Origin: an uncultured Clostridia bacterium
GTDB lineage: Bacteria > Bacillota > Clostridia > Christensenellales > Borkfalkiaceae
Length of the DNA stretch: 64,000 nt
NCBI GenBank assembly: GCA_944342025.1
Contig: CALVMD010000008.1
Span: forward strand, 1-64,000
Reading direction: 5' to 3'
Under the pieces are notes generated by a model. It saw nothing but the letters and a program-made list of their open reading frames with translations, had not been told where the DNA came from and did no database searches. The position numbers and the translations under genes are program-made. Below, in pieces: positions 26,231 through 37,228 of the stretch (within the stretch, counting starts at the first letter, position 1; every line of letters starts with the position of its first letter).

Positions 26231-27366
26231 AACGTGCGCTTGAACTTGCCGCCCGGATCTTTGATTGGGCGGCGGTGATCGTTATAGCCGGTATAGTTAT
26301 TTATCTAGGTTACGAGCATTACTATGCGCAGTATAATTCGGCTCTTTTAATTTTTTCGCTTGTTTTGGGAGGGTTGCTGTCCTCCTTGATTTGCTGCGCT
26401 TTTCACGAGCTGGGGCATATCGTATTCGGACTTTTTTGCGGTTTTCGGTTCAACAGCCTGCGTCTCGGTCCGTTAAAAATATATAAGGACGAAGGGCGTT
26501 TGCGCTGCAGCATGAAAGATAATCCCGATACGGTTGCCGGAGCGACGGAAATGCTGCCGAAAAATGCGGACGGGCTGTATCGGAAGTATCTCCTCGTTAC
26601 GGCGGGAGGGCCGATTTTTTCCTTTTTGTTTTTGGCGGGTGCGTTGACGACTCTGTATTTTTATGCGGGAGTTCATTTTGCCGTATATGCGATCGTCTGC
26701 ACCTCGTTGCCGTGTGCGTTTCATCTGTTTTTCTATAACGCATTGCCGTTTTCCAGCGATTCGCTCGATACTGACGGCGCACTTCTTCGCGGATTGATCA
26801 AAAAGGAGCCCTCTTATCTCACTGCGGTCAATATTCTTGCAATAGAGGGGTATCTGTATCAGGGATTCACGCCTTCCGAGATCGACAGAGAACTGTATTT
26901 CGGTCTGCCTCAGCTGCCTGAAGACGACTTCAACTTTATTCTGCTGACGAGTTATCGGCTGATGTACTATTTGGACGGGAACGATGCGGAAAAAGCGGCA
27001 AAGGCGTGCGATCGGCTCGAAGGGGTGCTGGAATATGTTCCGGCATATTATGAAAAGGATATTGCGTCCGAGATTTTGTTTTGCGAAAGCGCGGTGAAAG
27101 GCAACAAGGAACTTGCCGGGCAGATGTATCCCGCACTTGAAAAGTATTTGAAGACCGAAGATACGCTGCAATCTTGCCGCATCCTCGCGGCGTACGAATT
27201 GTATGTAAACGGAGACAAACTGGCGGCTCTTCGAAGATTGAATGCGGCCGAAGAGAAGGCAGAAAAGTATTGGGTGCGCGGCGTTGCGAAATATGAAAAA
27301 AAACTGATCGCGTGTCTGCGGGCGGACATTATGGAAGGCGCTGCGGGCGGCGAGCCGTACATTTAA
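26227..27366 (+). CDS. M50-type intramembrane metalloprotease-like protein
   Basis: 379 residues. The N-terminal half has TM helices at about 14-30, 39-58, 120-145 and 150-172, and carries the site-2 protease signature: HELGH (60-64) in a membrane helix, 'TAGGPIFSF' (125-133) and a third metal-ligand region 'DTDGALL' (181-187). The soluble C-terminal half (about 195-375) is alpha-helical with a TPR-like look. S2P enzymes release membrane-bound regulators; here the substrate is unknown. Translation-coupled to the ppx-like gene. The helical repeat domain and the divergent motif-3 (usually LDG) set it apart from SpoIVFB and RseP. Confidence 0.8.
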   Translation: MKRALELAARIFDWAAVIVIAGIVIYLGYEHYYAQYNSALLIFSLVLGGLLSSLICCAFHELGHIVFGLFCGFRFNSLRLGPLKIYKDEGRLRCSMKDNPDTVAGATEMLPKNADGLYRKYLLVTAGGPIFSFLFLAGALTTLYFYAGVHFAVYAIVCTSLPCAFHLFFYNALPFSSDSLDTDGALLRGLIKKEPSYLTAVNILAIEGYLYQGFTPSEIDRELYFGLPQLPEDDFNFILLTSYRLMYYLDGNDAEKAAKACDRLEGVLEYVPAYYEKDIASEILFCESAVKGNKELAGQMYPALEKYLKTEDTLQSCRILAAYELYVNGDKLAALRRLNAAEEKAEKYWVRGVAKYEKKLIACLRADIMEGAAGGEPYI

Positions 27367-27370
27367 TCAA

Positions 27371-27411
27371 AAACCGGCGGGCGGGAATTTTTGATTCCTG
27401 CCCGCCGGTTT
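27371..27411. terminator. Bidirectional terminator
   Basis: Stem AACCGGCGGGC/GCCCGCCGGTT (27372-27382 with 27400-27410), flanked by A and T tracts, between the convergent protease and zinc-ribbon genes. Confidence 0.8.
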
Positions 27412-27414
27412 CTT

Positions 27415-27570
27415 TCAGCTGAGTCTTGTCAACATTGTCATGCATTGCGGGCATAGGTTTCCCGTTGCGCCGCCGCATGCGTCGCAGAAATAAGAGCCGC
27501 AGTGCGTACATAAAAGCAGGCGCGTCATTCGCTCTCTTTTGCCGCAGCGGGCACATTTTTCTTCGTCCAT
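27415..27570 (-). CDS. Small zinc-ribbon protein
   Basis: 51 residues, read on the minus strand. It has four Cys pairs: CARC (6-9), CTHC (21-24), CDAC (29-32) and CPQC (40-43), enough to bind two zinc ions in a cross-brace or double ribbon. The ATG is preceded by a perfect SD (GGAGGG, seven bases away), and the gene ends at a bidirectional terminator; both speak for a real gene despite the size. No transmembrane segment. Function unknown; possible RNA- or protein-binding adaptor. No clear promoter was found in the 200 bases upstream. Confidence 0.8.
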   Translation of the reverse strand: MDEEKCARCGKRERMTRLLLCTHCGSYFCDACGGATGNLCPQCMTMLTRLS

Positions 27571-29753
<2,183 letters not shown>

Positions 29754-29763
29754 GAGGTGACTT

Positions 29764-32346
29764 ATGGCAAAGAAAGAGACGAGCCCCGAACTTACCGAAG
29801 AGTTTAAGAAAACTCTCGCGATGACGAATTTGATCGACGTCGAAGTGGACGACGAGTTGAAAAAATCCTTTATAGCCTATGCTATGGCGGTCAACGTCAG
29901 CCGTGCGATCCCCGACGTCAGGGACGGTTTGAAACCCGTACACAGGCGCATCCTTTACTCCATGCACGAGATGGGGCTTTACAGCGATAAAGCGTACAGG
30001 AAATGCGCCCGTATCGTCGGCGATGTTCTCGGTAAATATCATCCCCACGGCGACATTGCGGTCTATGACGCGTTGGTGCGCCTGGCGCAGGATTTCACCA
30101 TCAATTTCCCGCTCGTAGACGGTCACGGAAATTTCGGATCCGTAGACGGAGACCCTCCCGCAGCGATGCGTTACACCGAGGCGAGGATGTCCAAGCTCGC
30201 GGCGGAAATGCTGCGCGATCTCGACAAAGAGACGGTCGATTATTATCCAACCTTCGACGATACGGGGATGCAGCCGTGCGTTTTGCCTTCGCGTTTTCCG
30301 AATCTCCTCGTCAACGGGAGCGACGGCATCGCCGTCGGCATGGCGACGAATATTCCGCCGCACAACCTTGCAGAGGTGATCGGCGCAGTTATCGCGCAGA
30401 TCGACAACCCCGATATCACGGTCGACGAACTGATGGAATACATCCCCGCGCCCGATTTCCCTACGGGGGCGATTCTCATGGGCAGAGCGGGTGTCAAACG
30501 CGCTTATCGTACAGGGCGCGGGAATTATGTCCTTCGTTCCAAATGCGAGATCGAGGACTATACTTCCGGCAATATCCAGCGCACGCGCATCGTGGTCAGC
30601 GAAATCCCGTATCAGGTGAATAAAGCCCGGCTGATCGAAAATATCGCCGACCTTGTGAAGGACAAGCGGGTCGAGGGAATCTCCGATATCCGTGAAGAAT
30701 CCGACCGCGACGGCATGCGCATCGTCATCGAACTCAAAAAGGACGCAAACGCACAGGTGGTGCTGAACACGCTTTATAAGCACACGCAGCTGCAGACATC
30801 GAACGGCATTACGCTCCTTGCGCTCGTAGACGGCGAACCGAAAGTACTCAATTTAAAAGAAATCATACATTATTATATCCTGCATCAGGAAGATGTCATC
30901 GTACGCCGCACAAAGTTCGATCTCAATAAAGCGGAAGAGCGTGCGCATATCGTTGCAGGGTTGGTTCTGGCGCTTGCAAATATCGACGAAGTGATCGCCA
31001 TCATCAAGCAGTCGGCGGATAAGTTTGTCGCTGCCGACAGGCTCATGCAGACGTTCGAGCTTTCCGATAAACAGGCTAACGCGATTTTGGAGATGCGCCT
31101 GCAGCGCCTCACTTCGCTGGAAGTCGAAAAACTGCAGGAAGAGCTTGCCGAGCTCGAACGCACGATCGCAGACCTCAAAGACATTCTCGCCAACGAGAGC
31201 CGCGTGCTTGTCATTATCAAGACGGATTTGCGCACGATCGGCGAGAAATATCCGAGTCCCAGAAAAACGGAGCTTTCTTTCGATTACGGCGAGATCGATA
31301 TAGAAGATCTCATCGAAAAGGAAGACATCGTCATCACGATGACGCATTCCGGCTACATTAAGCGACAGCCCGTGTCCGAATACAAGGCGCAGCGCCGCGG
31401 CGGCATGGGGATCACGGCACATAAACCGAAAGACGAAGATTTCGTGGAAAAGCTGTTCATCTCTTCCACGCACGACGATATTCTGTTCTTCTCTAATTTC
31501 GGCAAGGTATATTCCATCAAGGGATACGAGATCCCCGAGGCGCAGCGCCAGGCGCGCGGCCGTGCGATCGTCAATCTCTTGCAGATCGATCAGAACGAAA
31601 AGATCACGGCCGTCATTCCGCTTGCGGAAGGAACGGAAGGGTATATCGCCATGGCGACGCGCGGCGGTCTGATCAAAAAGACCGCGCTCGAAGAATTTGC
31701 CAATATCCGCAAAGTCGGCAAGATCGCGATCAAGATCGTCGGGGAAGACGAACTGATCTCCGTGCAGTTTACGACGGGCAAAGACGAAATGATCATTGCC
31801 TCGCGCGAAGGAAAGTGCATTCGTTTCAAAGAGACGGACGTCCGCCCGATGGGCAGGGACACGCAGGGCGTCAAAGCGATGGATCTTGCGGAAGGCGATT
31901 ATCTCGTCGATATGCTCGTCGTAAAACCCGGCTGCGAAGTTCTTACGATCACGTCGGGCGGTTACGGCAAACGTTCTGAGGTGGAAGATTACAGGCTGCA
32001 GGGACGCAACGGCAAGGGAATCAAAGCAGGCGTGTTCAACGAAAAGACTGGATACCTCGTTAACCTGAAAGTTGTGTCCGAAGACGAAGATATCATGATC
32101 ATCTCCAACAACGGAACCATCATCCGTATGCATGTGACTGATATTTCCAAGATCGGCAGGAACACGCAGGGCGTACGCGTGATGCGGCTGAAAGAAGGAG
32201 AGGTCGCAACTGTGACGGTCGCCCCTAGGGAAGAGGAAGACGAACAGACTCAGGATGTTCCCGAAACGGAAGAGACTGGCTCGGAGGGCAGCGAAGAGAA
32301 CGGCCCGGAGCAGGATTCTCAGGACCTTTCGGAATCTGAAGAATAA
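29764..32346 (+). CDS. gyrA: DNA gyrase subunit A
   Basis: 860 residues. The breakage-reunion domain has catalytic Tyr137 in RYTEARM. The C-terminal pinwheel domain has the GyrA box 'QRRGGMG', which separates it from ParC. The quinolone pocket reads '[14 protein letters not shown]': residue 98, equivalent to E. coli Ser83, is Ile, while Asp102 (E. coli Asp87) is kept. The last 40 residues are a Glu/Asp/Ser-rich tail longer than usual. SD is AAGAGGTG. Two hairpins follow. Confidence 0.98.
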   Translation: MAKKETSPELTEEFKKTLAMTNLIDVEVDDELKKSFIAYAMAVNVSRAIPDVRDGLKPVHRRILYSMHEMGLYSDKAYRKCARIVGDVLGKYHPHGDIAVYDALVRLAQDFTINFPLVDGHGNFGSVDGDPPAAMRYTEARMSKLAAEMLRDLDKETVDYYPTFDDTGMQPCVLPSRFPNLLVNGSDGIAVGMATNIPPHNLAEVIGAVIAQIDNPDITVDELMEYIPAPDFPTGAILMGRAGVKRAYRTGRGNYVLRSKCEIEDYTSGNIQRTRIVVSEIPYQVNKARLIENIADLVKDKRVEGISDIREESDRDGMRIVIELKKDANAQVVLNTLYKHTQLQTSNGITLLALVDGEPKVLNLKEIIHYYILHQEDVIVRRTKFDLNKAEERAHIVAGLVLALANIDEVIAIIKQSADKFVAADRLMQTFELSDKQANAILEMRLQRLTSLEVEKLQEELAELERTIADLKDILANESRVLVIIKTDLRTIGEKYPSPRKTELSFDYGEIDIEDLIEKEDIVITMTHSGYIKRQPVSEYKAQRRGGMGITAHKPKDEDFVEKLFISSTHDDILFFSNFGKVYSIKGYEIPEAQRQARGRAIVNLLQIDQNEKITAVIPLAEGTEGYIAMATRGGLIKKTALEEFANIRKVGKIAIKIVGEDELISVQFTTGKDEMIIASREGKCIRFKETDVRPMGRDTQGVKAMDLAEGDYLVDMLVVKPGCEVLTITSGGYGKRSEVEDYRLQGRNGKGIKAGVFNEKTGYLVNLKVVSEDEDIMIISNNGTIIRMHVTDISKIGRNTQGVRVMRLKEGEVATVTVAPREEEDEQTQDVPETEETGSEGSEENGPEQDSQDLSESEE

Positions 32347-32388
32347 ACAGTAATTTGATGACTGTCCGAATGCGTTCAGACGGTAAAA

Positions 32389-32421
32389 CGGCGGCTTCCC
32401 CGCTATGCGGGGAAGCCGCCG
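32389..32421. terminator. GC-rich hairpin after gyrA
   Basis: 14-bp perfect stem (CGGCGGCTTCCCCG against CGGGGAAGCCGCCG) with a 5-base loop. The plus side lacks T, the minus side has TTTT, so it may end transcripts leaving the ATPase gene. Confidence 0.65.
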
Positions 32422-32431
32422 ATCCTTCAAG

Positions 32432-32475
32432 AAAAAATGCGCACATCTCCTCTTCGAGAGATGTGCGCATTTTTT
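32432..32475. terminator. Bidirectional terminator of gyrA and the P-type ATPase gene
   Basis: 18-bp perfect stem (32432-32449 with 32458-32475) that begins with AAAAAA and ends with TTTTTT, between convergent genes. Confidence 0.9.
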
Positions 32476-32482
32476 GCGCTCG

Positions 32483-35209
32483 TTATTGCAGGGTCGTATT
32501 TTTTTGCGTCAGCGGTTCATGATCTTTTGTCAATTTGTCTGTGATCTTCAAAAGGGCAGACGAGAGGGGGATGCAGAAGAATATGACCATGGCAATATAC
32601 AGATATTGCACAAAACCCAAATGTTTGTAGCCCTCCTCAAAGAATTTTTCGTCGATAAACAAATTCGGAAGGAGAGTCAGACAGAGGATGCTGATCGTAA
32701 GCATGGCAAGGAACAAAAACGTGCGCATGGCATTCAGCGGCTGGCATACGCGTAACAGCATGATCAGCCCCGCGAACGAAATGAGGTATACGGATATTTC
32801 CATGTAATAGTCCGAGAAATATTCGGGCTGAAAAATGGCGAATATGTTTGTGCTTTGCACGGCTAAGATCAGTACGAGTGCTCCCGGGACAGCCCTGCTT
32901 AGCACGAAAGACAAAAATTTGCCTTTCACGCGGTTCTGGTTGGGCTGCAGAGACAGAAAAAACGTCGGTATGCCGATGACAAAAAATTCAAGGACCATCA
33001 TGTTGCTCGTCACGAACGGGTATTGTTGCATCATGATGATCGAGATGATGGCAAACACCGTCGTGAACAGCGTCTTCATCAGATATAGGGATGAGGAATT
33101 CTGAATGTTATTGATGACGCGGCGCCCTTCAAAAACGACCTTGGGCATGGACGAAAAATTGTTGTCCGTCAGGACGATGTGGCTGACGTTTTTCGCCGCT
33201 TCGCTGCCCGACATGACGGTAACGGCACAATCCGCCTCTTTAAGCGCGAGAATGTCGTTTACGCCGTCTCCCGTCATGGCGACCGTGTTGCCGTCCGATT
33301 TGATGGATTTGACGAGGATCGCCTTCTGCTCGGGCGTAACGCGCCCGAAGACGGTATACTTATTGGCGACGGCGGCAACTTCTTTTTCGTTGAATCCTTC
33401 CAGCGAAATGTATTTATCCGCGTTGGCTACGCCCACCCGTTTCGCAACTTCCGAAACGGTCACGGGATTGTCGCCCGAGATGATCTTGACTTCTACATCG
33501 TTTTCTTTGAACCAGCGGATCGTCTGGATCGCGTCATCGCGGATGTTGTCCGAGATGGAGATAACGGCGAGCGGTTTGAATCCCGAAGGCAGTTTTTCGC
33601 CGTTCAGCCGGCCGGGGGAAAGAGCGACGATGAGCACGCGCATGCCGGCAGCGGCATAATCGTTGACGAGTTTTGCGACTTTGACGGGTACGGTACCGAG
33701 GACGAATTCGGGTGCGCCGATCGCGAGGGTCCCGATCTCGTCGAAGGTGACGGCCGACAGTTTCCGCTTGGAAGAAAAGGGGAGCGTCGCGACCGCTTTG
33801 AGCGTGTTGCTGCGGCCGAAATAGTTGTGGAGTGCGACGGAGGTCTGGTTATTGTCGTCCAGCGCCGCAAGGTAAGAGCCGACGATTTCGTTGACGGAAT
33901 ATTCCGTCGGGTTGTTGAGGAGCAGGCATTCGTTGACTTTCATCCTGCCGTCCGTGATCGTGCCGGTCTTATCCAGGCAGAGCACATTGACGCGAGCCAG
34001 CATTTCCAGCGAATACAGATCCTGCACAAGTGTATTGTGCCGCATCAGGCGCAGAATACCGACGGTCAGGGCCAAACTTGTCAGAAGGAGCATGCCCGAA
34101 GGGATCATGCCGATGACCACGCTCACGGTGCGCTGTATGGTGTTGTTGAGCCGCGGGATGTCGATCAATGTCGGGTCATAGGTGCGCCAGTTCACGTAAA
34201 ACATGCATGCGGCGATAGGGATGATCAGAATTCCGACGATCAGGATGATCAGCTTGGTCGAGCGCATCAGTTCGGAATTTGGTTTTTTGTATTTTTTCGC
34301 CTTTGCCGACAGGGAGTTCAGATAAGTATTTTTTCCGACTTTATCCGCCCGCACTTTGCAGGAACCGCTCGAAATGAAACTGCCTGCATACAACAGGTCG
34401 CCCGTTTCCTTTTTTACGGGGACCGATTCGCCCGTCAGAAGCGATTCGTTGACTTCGGCGTATCCGTCGGCGAGAATGCAGTCTGCCGGGACCTGATCGC
34501 CCAAAGAGAGGCAGATAACGTCGTCCAAAACGATTTCTTTGGACGGGATCTCGATCGTTTCGCCGTTTCGCACGACTTTCGCGGTGGGAGAAGTCAAAAG
34601 CGAAAGTTTGTCCATCTTTCTCTTCGCTTTGATCTCCATGGCGATGCCGAAAGCGAGGTTGGCGCCGAAAATGACGACGAAAAGATATTGCTGTATGGGT
34701 GCGCCCGAATACAGCAGGGCGATCGCTGCAAGTACGCACAGCAGGTTGAAAAAGGTGCACAGGTTTCCGATAAAGATGCTTGCGTACGATTTGGAATATT
34801 TTTGATTGGTGTCGTTGAAAAGGAATTTTGAAAACCTTTCGTTGACTTCTGCGGTAGAAAGTCCCTTGGCGATATCGGGGGAATAGCGCTTTACGTCGGA
34901 ATACAGAGGAACGTCTGTCTTTTTCTTTTTGAAGCGCTTTTTGATGTCCGCCAAATCAAGAGATTCCGCTTGTTCCGATTGCGCAGCCTCCGCGTTCTTT
35001 TCTGCAAGTTTCTGTTCTACGAATTCTTTTACCGCGACGGGCTTTTCCTGTGCTGCGGCATATTTTGTCTTGCTGCGGCGCAAGCGGCTGATTCCTGTTT
35101 TTGCGCTCGTCGTTTTTGATTTATCCGCCGAAGTGCCGGAAGCCGTCTTTTTTGTGTTGCTGTCCGATTGTTCGGAAGAAAGATCTGTTTGATTTTTTTT
35201 GATCGCCAT
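32483..35209 (-). CDS. CtpE-like cation-transporting P-type ATPase
   Basis: 908 residues from ATG 35209, chosen because the longer frame runs through the promoter. The first 110 residues are Lys/Ser/Thr/Ala-rich and probably disordered, an unusual extension. Then comes the P-ATPase core: actuator TGES, phosphorylation site DKTGT, nucleotide domain, hinge GDGVND, and about ten TM helices. The 'DKTGTITDG' context, 'IISGDNPVTVSEVAKRVG' and short cytoplasmic domains resemble CtpE-type ATPases, described in mycobacteria as calcium importers. The membrane motif usually PEGL reads IPSGM, with Ser for Glu. Ion specificity therefore is uncertain. Divergent from serS. Confidence 0.87.
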   Translation of the reverse strand: MAIKKNQTDLSSEQSDSNTKKTASGTSADKSKTTSAKTGISRLRRSKTKYAAAQEKPVAVKEFVEQKLAEKNAEAAQSEQAESLDLADIKKRFKKKKTDVPLYSDVKRYSPDIAKGLSTAEVNERFSKFLFNDTNQKYSKSYASIFIGNLCTFFNLLCVLAAIALLYSGAPIQQYLFVVIFGANLAFGIAMEIKAKRKMDKLSLLTSPTAKVVRNGETIEIPSKEIVLDDVICLSLGDQVPADCILADGYAEVNESLLTGESVPVKKETGDLLYAGSFISSGSCKVRADKVGKNTYLNSLSAKAKKYKKPNSELMRSTKLIILIVGILIIPIAACMFYVNWRTYDPTLIDIPRLNNTIQRTVSVVIGMIPSGMLLLTSLALTVGILRLMRHNTLVQDLYSLEMLARVNVLCLDKTGTITDGRMKVNECLLLNNPTEYSVNEIVGSYLAALDDNNQTSVALHNYFGRSNTLKAVATLPFSSKRKLSAVTFDEIGTLAIGAPEFVLGTVPVKVAKLVNDYAAAGMRVLIVALSPGRLNGEKLPSGFKPLAVISISDNIRDDAIQTIRWFKENDVEVKIISGDNPVTVSEVAKRVGVANADKYISLEGFNEKEVAAVANKYTVFGRVTPEQKAILVKSIKSDGNTVAMTGDGVNDILALKEADCAVTVMSGSEAAKNVSHIVLTDNNFSSMPKVVFEGRRVINNIQNSSSLYLMKTLFTTVFAIISIIMMQQYPFVTSNMMVLEFFVIGIPTFFLSLQPNQNRVKGKFLSFVLSRAVPGALVLILAVQSTNIFAIFQPEYFSDYYMEISVYLISFAGLIMLLRVCQPLNAMRTFLFLAMLTISILCLTLLPNLFIDEKFFEEGYKHLGFVQYLYIAMVIFFCIPLSSALLKITDKLTKDHEPLTQKNTTLQ

Positions 35210-35275
35210 AGCTGTCTCGCTCGTTATCGGCTTGTGCGCCGTTTGTAGAAATATGCAATGTCTGCAATTTATATT

Positions 35276-35304
35276 ATTATACCATAAGTAATAAACAAAA
35301 ACAA
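35276..35304 (-). promoter_or_regulatory. Promoter of the P-type ATPase gene
   Basis: On the minus strand TTGTTT (35299-35304), 17-base spacer, TATAAT (35276-35281), about 67 bases before the start codon. Confidence 0.75.
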
Positions 35305-35364
35305 TGATTCGGTAAAACAAAAAAAGAAAAACATTCTTTTTTGCTTTTACCTTCAGCGAATTTA

Positions 35365-35393
35365 TTGCAAAAAAGTTTAAATTGGGGTAAAAT
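35365..35393 (+). promoter_or_regulatory. Promoter of serS
   Basis: TTGCAA (35365-35370), 17-base spacer, TAAAAT (35388-35393), 30 bases before the start. No T-box lies between, so serS is not tRNA-controlled here. Confidence 0.72.
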
Positions 35394-35423
35394 GTTAAGG
35401 AACAAAAACGGAGGCAAAAGAGA

Positions 35424-36710
35424 ATGATCGACATTAATCTCCTCAGAAAAGATCCCGAATTGGTGCGGGAGAATATCAGAAAAAAATTTCAGGACAAGAA
35501 ACTTCCCTTGGTGGACGAAGTGCTTTCTCTCGATTCGAGAAGGCGCGAGTTACAAAAAGAAGGCGACGAGAGGAGGGCGAAAAGAAATTCTCTGAGCGCC
35601 GAGATCGGCAAACTGATGCGAGAAAAAAAGACGGATGAGGCGAATGCTGTCAAGGCGGAAGTCGTTAGGAACAATGAGAGGATTGCCGAAATCGAAAAGG
35701 AGACGGAAGAGATCTCCGAAAAACTCAAAAAAGATATGATGTCCATCCCGAACATCATCGCGGACGATGTGCCGATCGGGAAAGACGATTCTGAAAATGT
35801 CGAACGGCAGCGCTTTTTGGAACCGGCGGAAAAACCGTTCGAAGTGCCGTATCACCTGGATATTTTGGAAAAGCTCGGCGGCGTCGATATAGACAGCGCC
35901 CGCCGTACCAGCGGGCAGGGGTTTTATTACCTTGTCGGCGACATTGCCCGCCTGCATTCTGCGGTGCTGACCTATGCGCGCGATTTTATGATCGATAAGG
36001 GCTTTACTTATGTGATCCCGCCTTTCATGATCCGAAGCGACGTGGTGTCCGGCGTCATGTCTTTCGAAGAGATGGACGGCATGATGTATAAGATCGAAGG
36101 GGAAGACCTGTACCTGATCGGTACGAGCGAACATTCCATGATCGGCCGCTTCATGAACACGGTTCTGGACGAAAAACAGCTCCCGCTCCCGCTGACCAGC
36201 TATTCTCCCTGTTTCCGCAAAGAAAAGGGTGCGCACGGCATCGAGGAGCGCGGCATCTACCGTATCCATCAGTTCGAAAAGCAGGAAATGATCGTCGTCT
36301 GTAAGCCCGAAGAGAGCCGCGAATGGTTTGAAAAACTGTATTCTTATACGGTCGAACTGTTCGTCTCCATGCAGATCCCCGTAAGGACATTGGAATGCTG
36401 CTCGGGAGATCTTGCCGATCTTAAATATAAGAGTATCGATGTCGAGGCGTGGAGCCCGCGCCAGAAAAAGTATTTCGAAGTGGGGAGCTGTTCCAATCTG
36501 ACGGACGCGCAGGCACGCCGGCTGGGCATTCGCTATAAGACGGAAAAGGGGAATGCTTTTGCCCATACGCTCAACAATACCGTCGTGGCGCCGCCCAGGA
36601 TGCTCATCGCATTGATAGAAAATCACCTCAATGCCGACGGGAGCGTGAATATTCCCGAAGTGCTGCAAAAGTATATGGGCGGCAAGACAAAGATTGAGCC
36701 TAAGGCGTAA
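35424..36710 (+). CDS. serS: Seryl-tRNA synthetase
   Basis: Class II synthetase of 428 residues. The N-terminal long coiled-coil arm (about 30-105) binds the tRNA-Ser variable arm; the catalytic domain follows. Motif 2 is 'SPCFRKEKGAHG' and motif 3 'PPRMLIALIENH'. The substrate segment reads 'GTSEHSMIGRF' where most bacterial enzymes have a TAEVPL-type sequence. This form resembles a SerRS subtype also seen in some archaea, as far as I can recall. SD GGAGG. Followed by a terminator and tRNA-Arg. Confidence 0.96.
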   Translation: MIDINLLRKDPELVRENIRKKFQDKKLPLVDEVLSLDSRRRELQKEGDERRAKRNSLSAEIGKLMREKKTDEANAVKAEVVRNNERIAEIEKETEEISEKLKKDMMSIPNIIADDVPIGKDDSENVERQRFLEPAEKPFEVPYHLDILEKLGGVDIDSARRTSGQGFYYLVGDIARLHSAVLTYARDFMIDKGFTYVIPPFMIRSDVVSGVMSFEEMDGMMYKIEGEDLYLIGTSEHSMIGRFMNTVLDEKQLPLPLTSYSPCFRKEKGAHGIEERGIYRIHQFEKQEMIVVCKPEESREWFEKLYSYTVELFVSMQIPVRTLECCSGDLADLKYKSIDVEAWSPRQKKYFEVGSCSNLTDAQARRLGIRYKTEKGNAFAHTLNNTVVAPPRMLIALIENHLNADGSVNIPEVLQKYMGGKTKIEPKA

Positions 36711-36720
36711 CCGATATCAT

Positions 36721-36754
36721 TTCCGCGCGGCGCCTGCCGCGCGGAAAATTTTTA
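36721..36754 (+). terminator. Terminator of serS
   Basis: 10-bp stem TTCCGCGCGG/CCGCGCGGAA (36721-36730 with 36737-36746) followed by AATTTTTATT. Confidence 0.85.
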
Positions 36755-36784
36755 TTAAAGTGAGTTTAGTTAAGTGAAAATCAT

Positions 36785-36813
36785 TTGATTTTTTTTTGCA
36801 AATATTGTATTAT
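36785..36813 (+). promoter_or_regulatory. Promoter of tRNA-Arg
   Basis: TTGATT (36785-36790), 17-base spacer, TATTAT (36808-36813), 15 bases before the tRNA. Confidence 0.65.
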
Positions 36814-36828
36814 ATTACAAGCATAAAA

Positions 36829-36903
36829 GCTTCCGTAGTTAAATGGATATAACAGCCCCCTCCTAAGGGGCCGTTGTGGGTTCGATTCCCGCCGGGAGTA
36901 CCA
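36829..36903 (+). tRNA. tRNA-Arg (anticodon CCT)
   Basis: 75 bases including an encoded CCA. D-arm AGTTAAATGGATATAACA, anticodon stem GCCCC/GGGGC with loop CTCCTAA, so anticodon CCT reading AGG. The T-arm is GTGGGTTCGATTCCCGC. The acceptor stem is GCTTCCG/CGGGAGT with wobble pairs at 1-72 and 4-69. The gene has its own promoter and terminator. Confidence 0.97.
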
Positions 36904-36908
36904 GACAG

Positions 36909-36934
36909 AAAGAGAGCCTTTTGGCTCTCTTTTT
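36909..36934 (+). terminator. Terminator of tRNA-Arg
   Basis: Stem AGAGAGCC/GGCTCTCT (36911-36918 with 36923-36930) followed by TTTT. Confidence 0.85.
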
Positions 36935-36937
36935 GTT

Positions 36938-37188
36938 TGCTCATGGCGAGGAGGCAATCCATTGGTTCGTGTGAGGCGCTTGTGTCGAGGCTCAATAGAG
37001 ATTCAGGGTATCTGATCCCTTCGGGAGTATCGGGCCTGACCGCCAAGATCTTGCGGTCGGCAGTTTTTTGATATATTTTGTGCGTGGATTGTGTGCGGTG
37101 GTTTAATCTTGCTGTAATTCGGCATAAAAATTGGTATAAAAATTGCCGGAAAATTGAAATAAGAAGGAAAATTTGCAAAATGCAAAGA
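36938..37188. other. Intergenic stretch with an unexplained terminator-like hairpin
   Basis: No convincing gene. At 37036-37060 an 8-bp stem (CTGACCGC against GCGGTCGG) is followed by TTTTTT (37064-37069). It does not end a known plus-strand gene, so it could close a small RNA from about 36940. A 42-residue frame (ATG 36943 to 37071) runs into the hairpin and looks non-coding. Confidence 0.4.
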
Positions 37189-37218
37189 GCGCGGGCATCG
37201 TTTATACGATGCCCGCGC
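37189..37218 (-). terminator. Hairpin after the PadR-fusion gene
   Basis: 12-bp perfect stem (37189-37200 with 37207-37218) 10 bases past the minus-strand stop. The following minus-strand sequence has only a weak T-tract. Confidence 0.6.
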
Positions 37219-37228
37219 CGGGTTCTTA

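Noticed and set aside
36810..37178. Minus-strand frame crossing the tRNA
   Set aside because: Reads antisense through tRNA-Arg and gives the well-known spurious 'GGNRTHNG' type of sequence.
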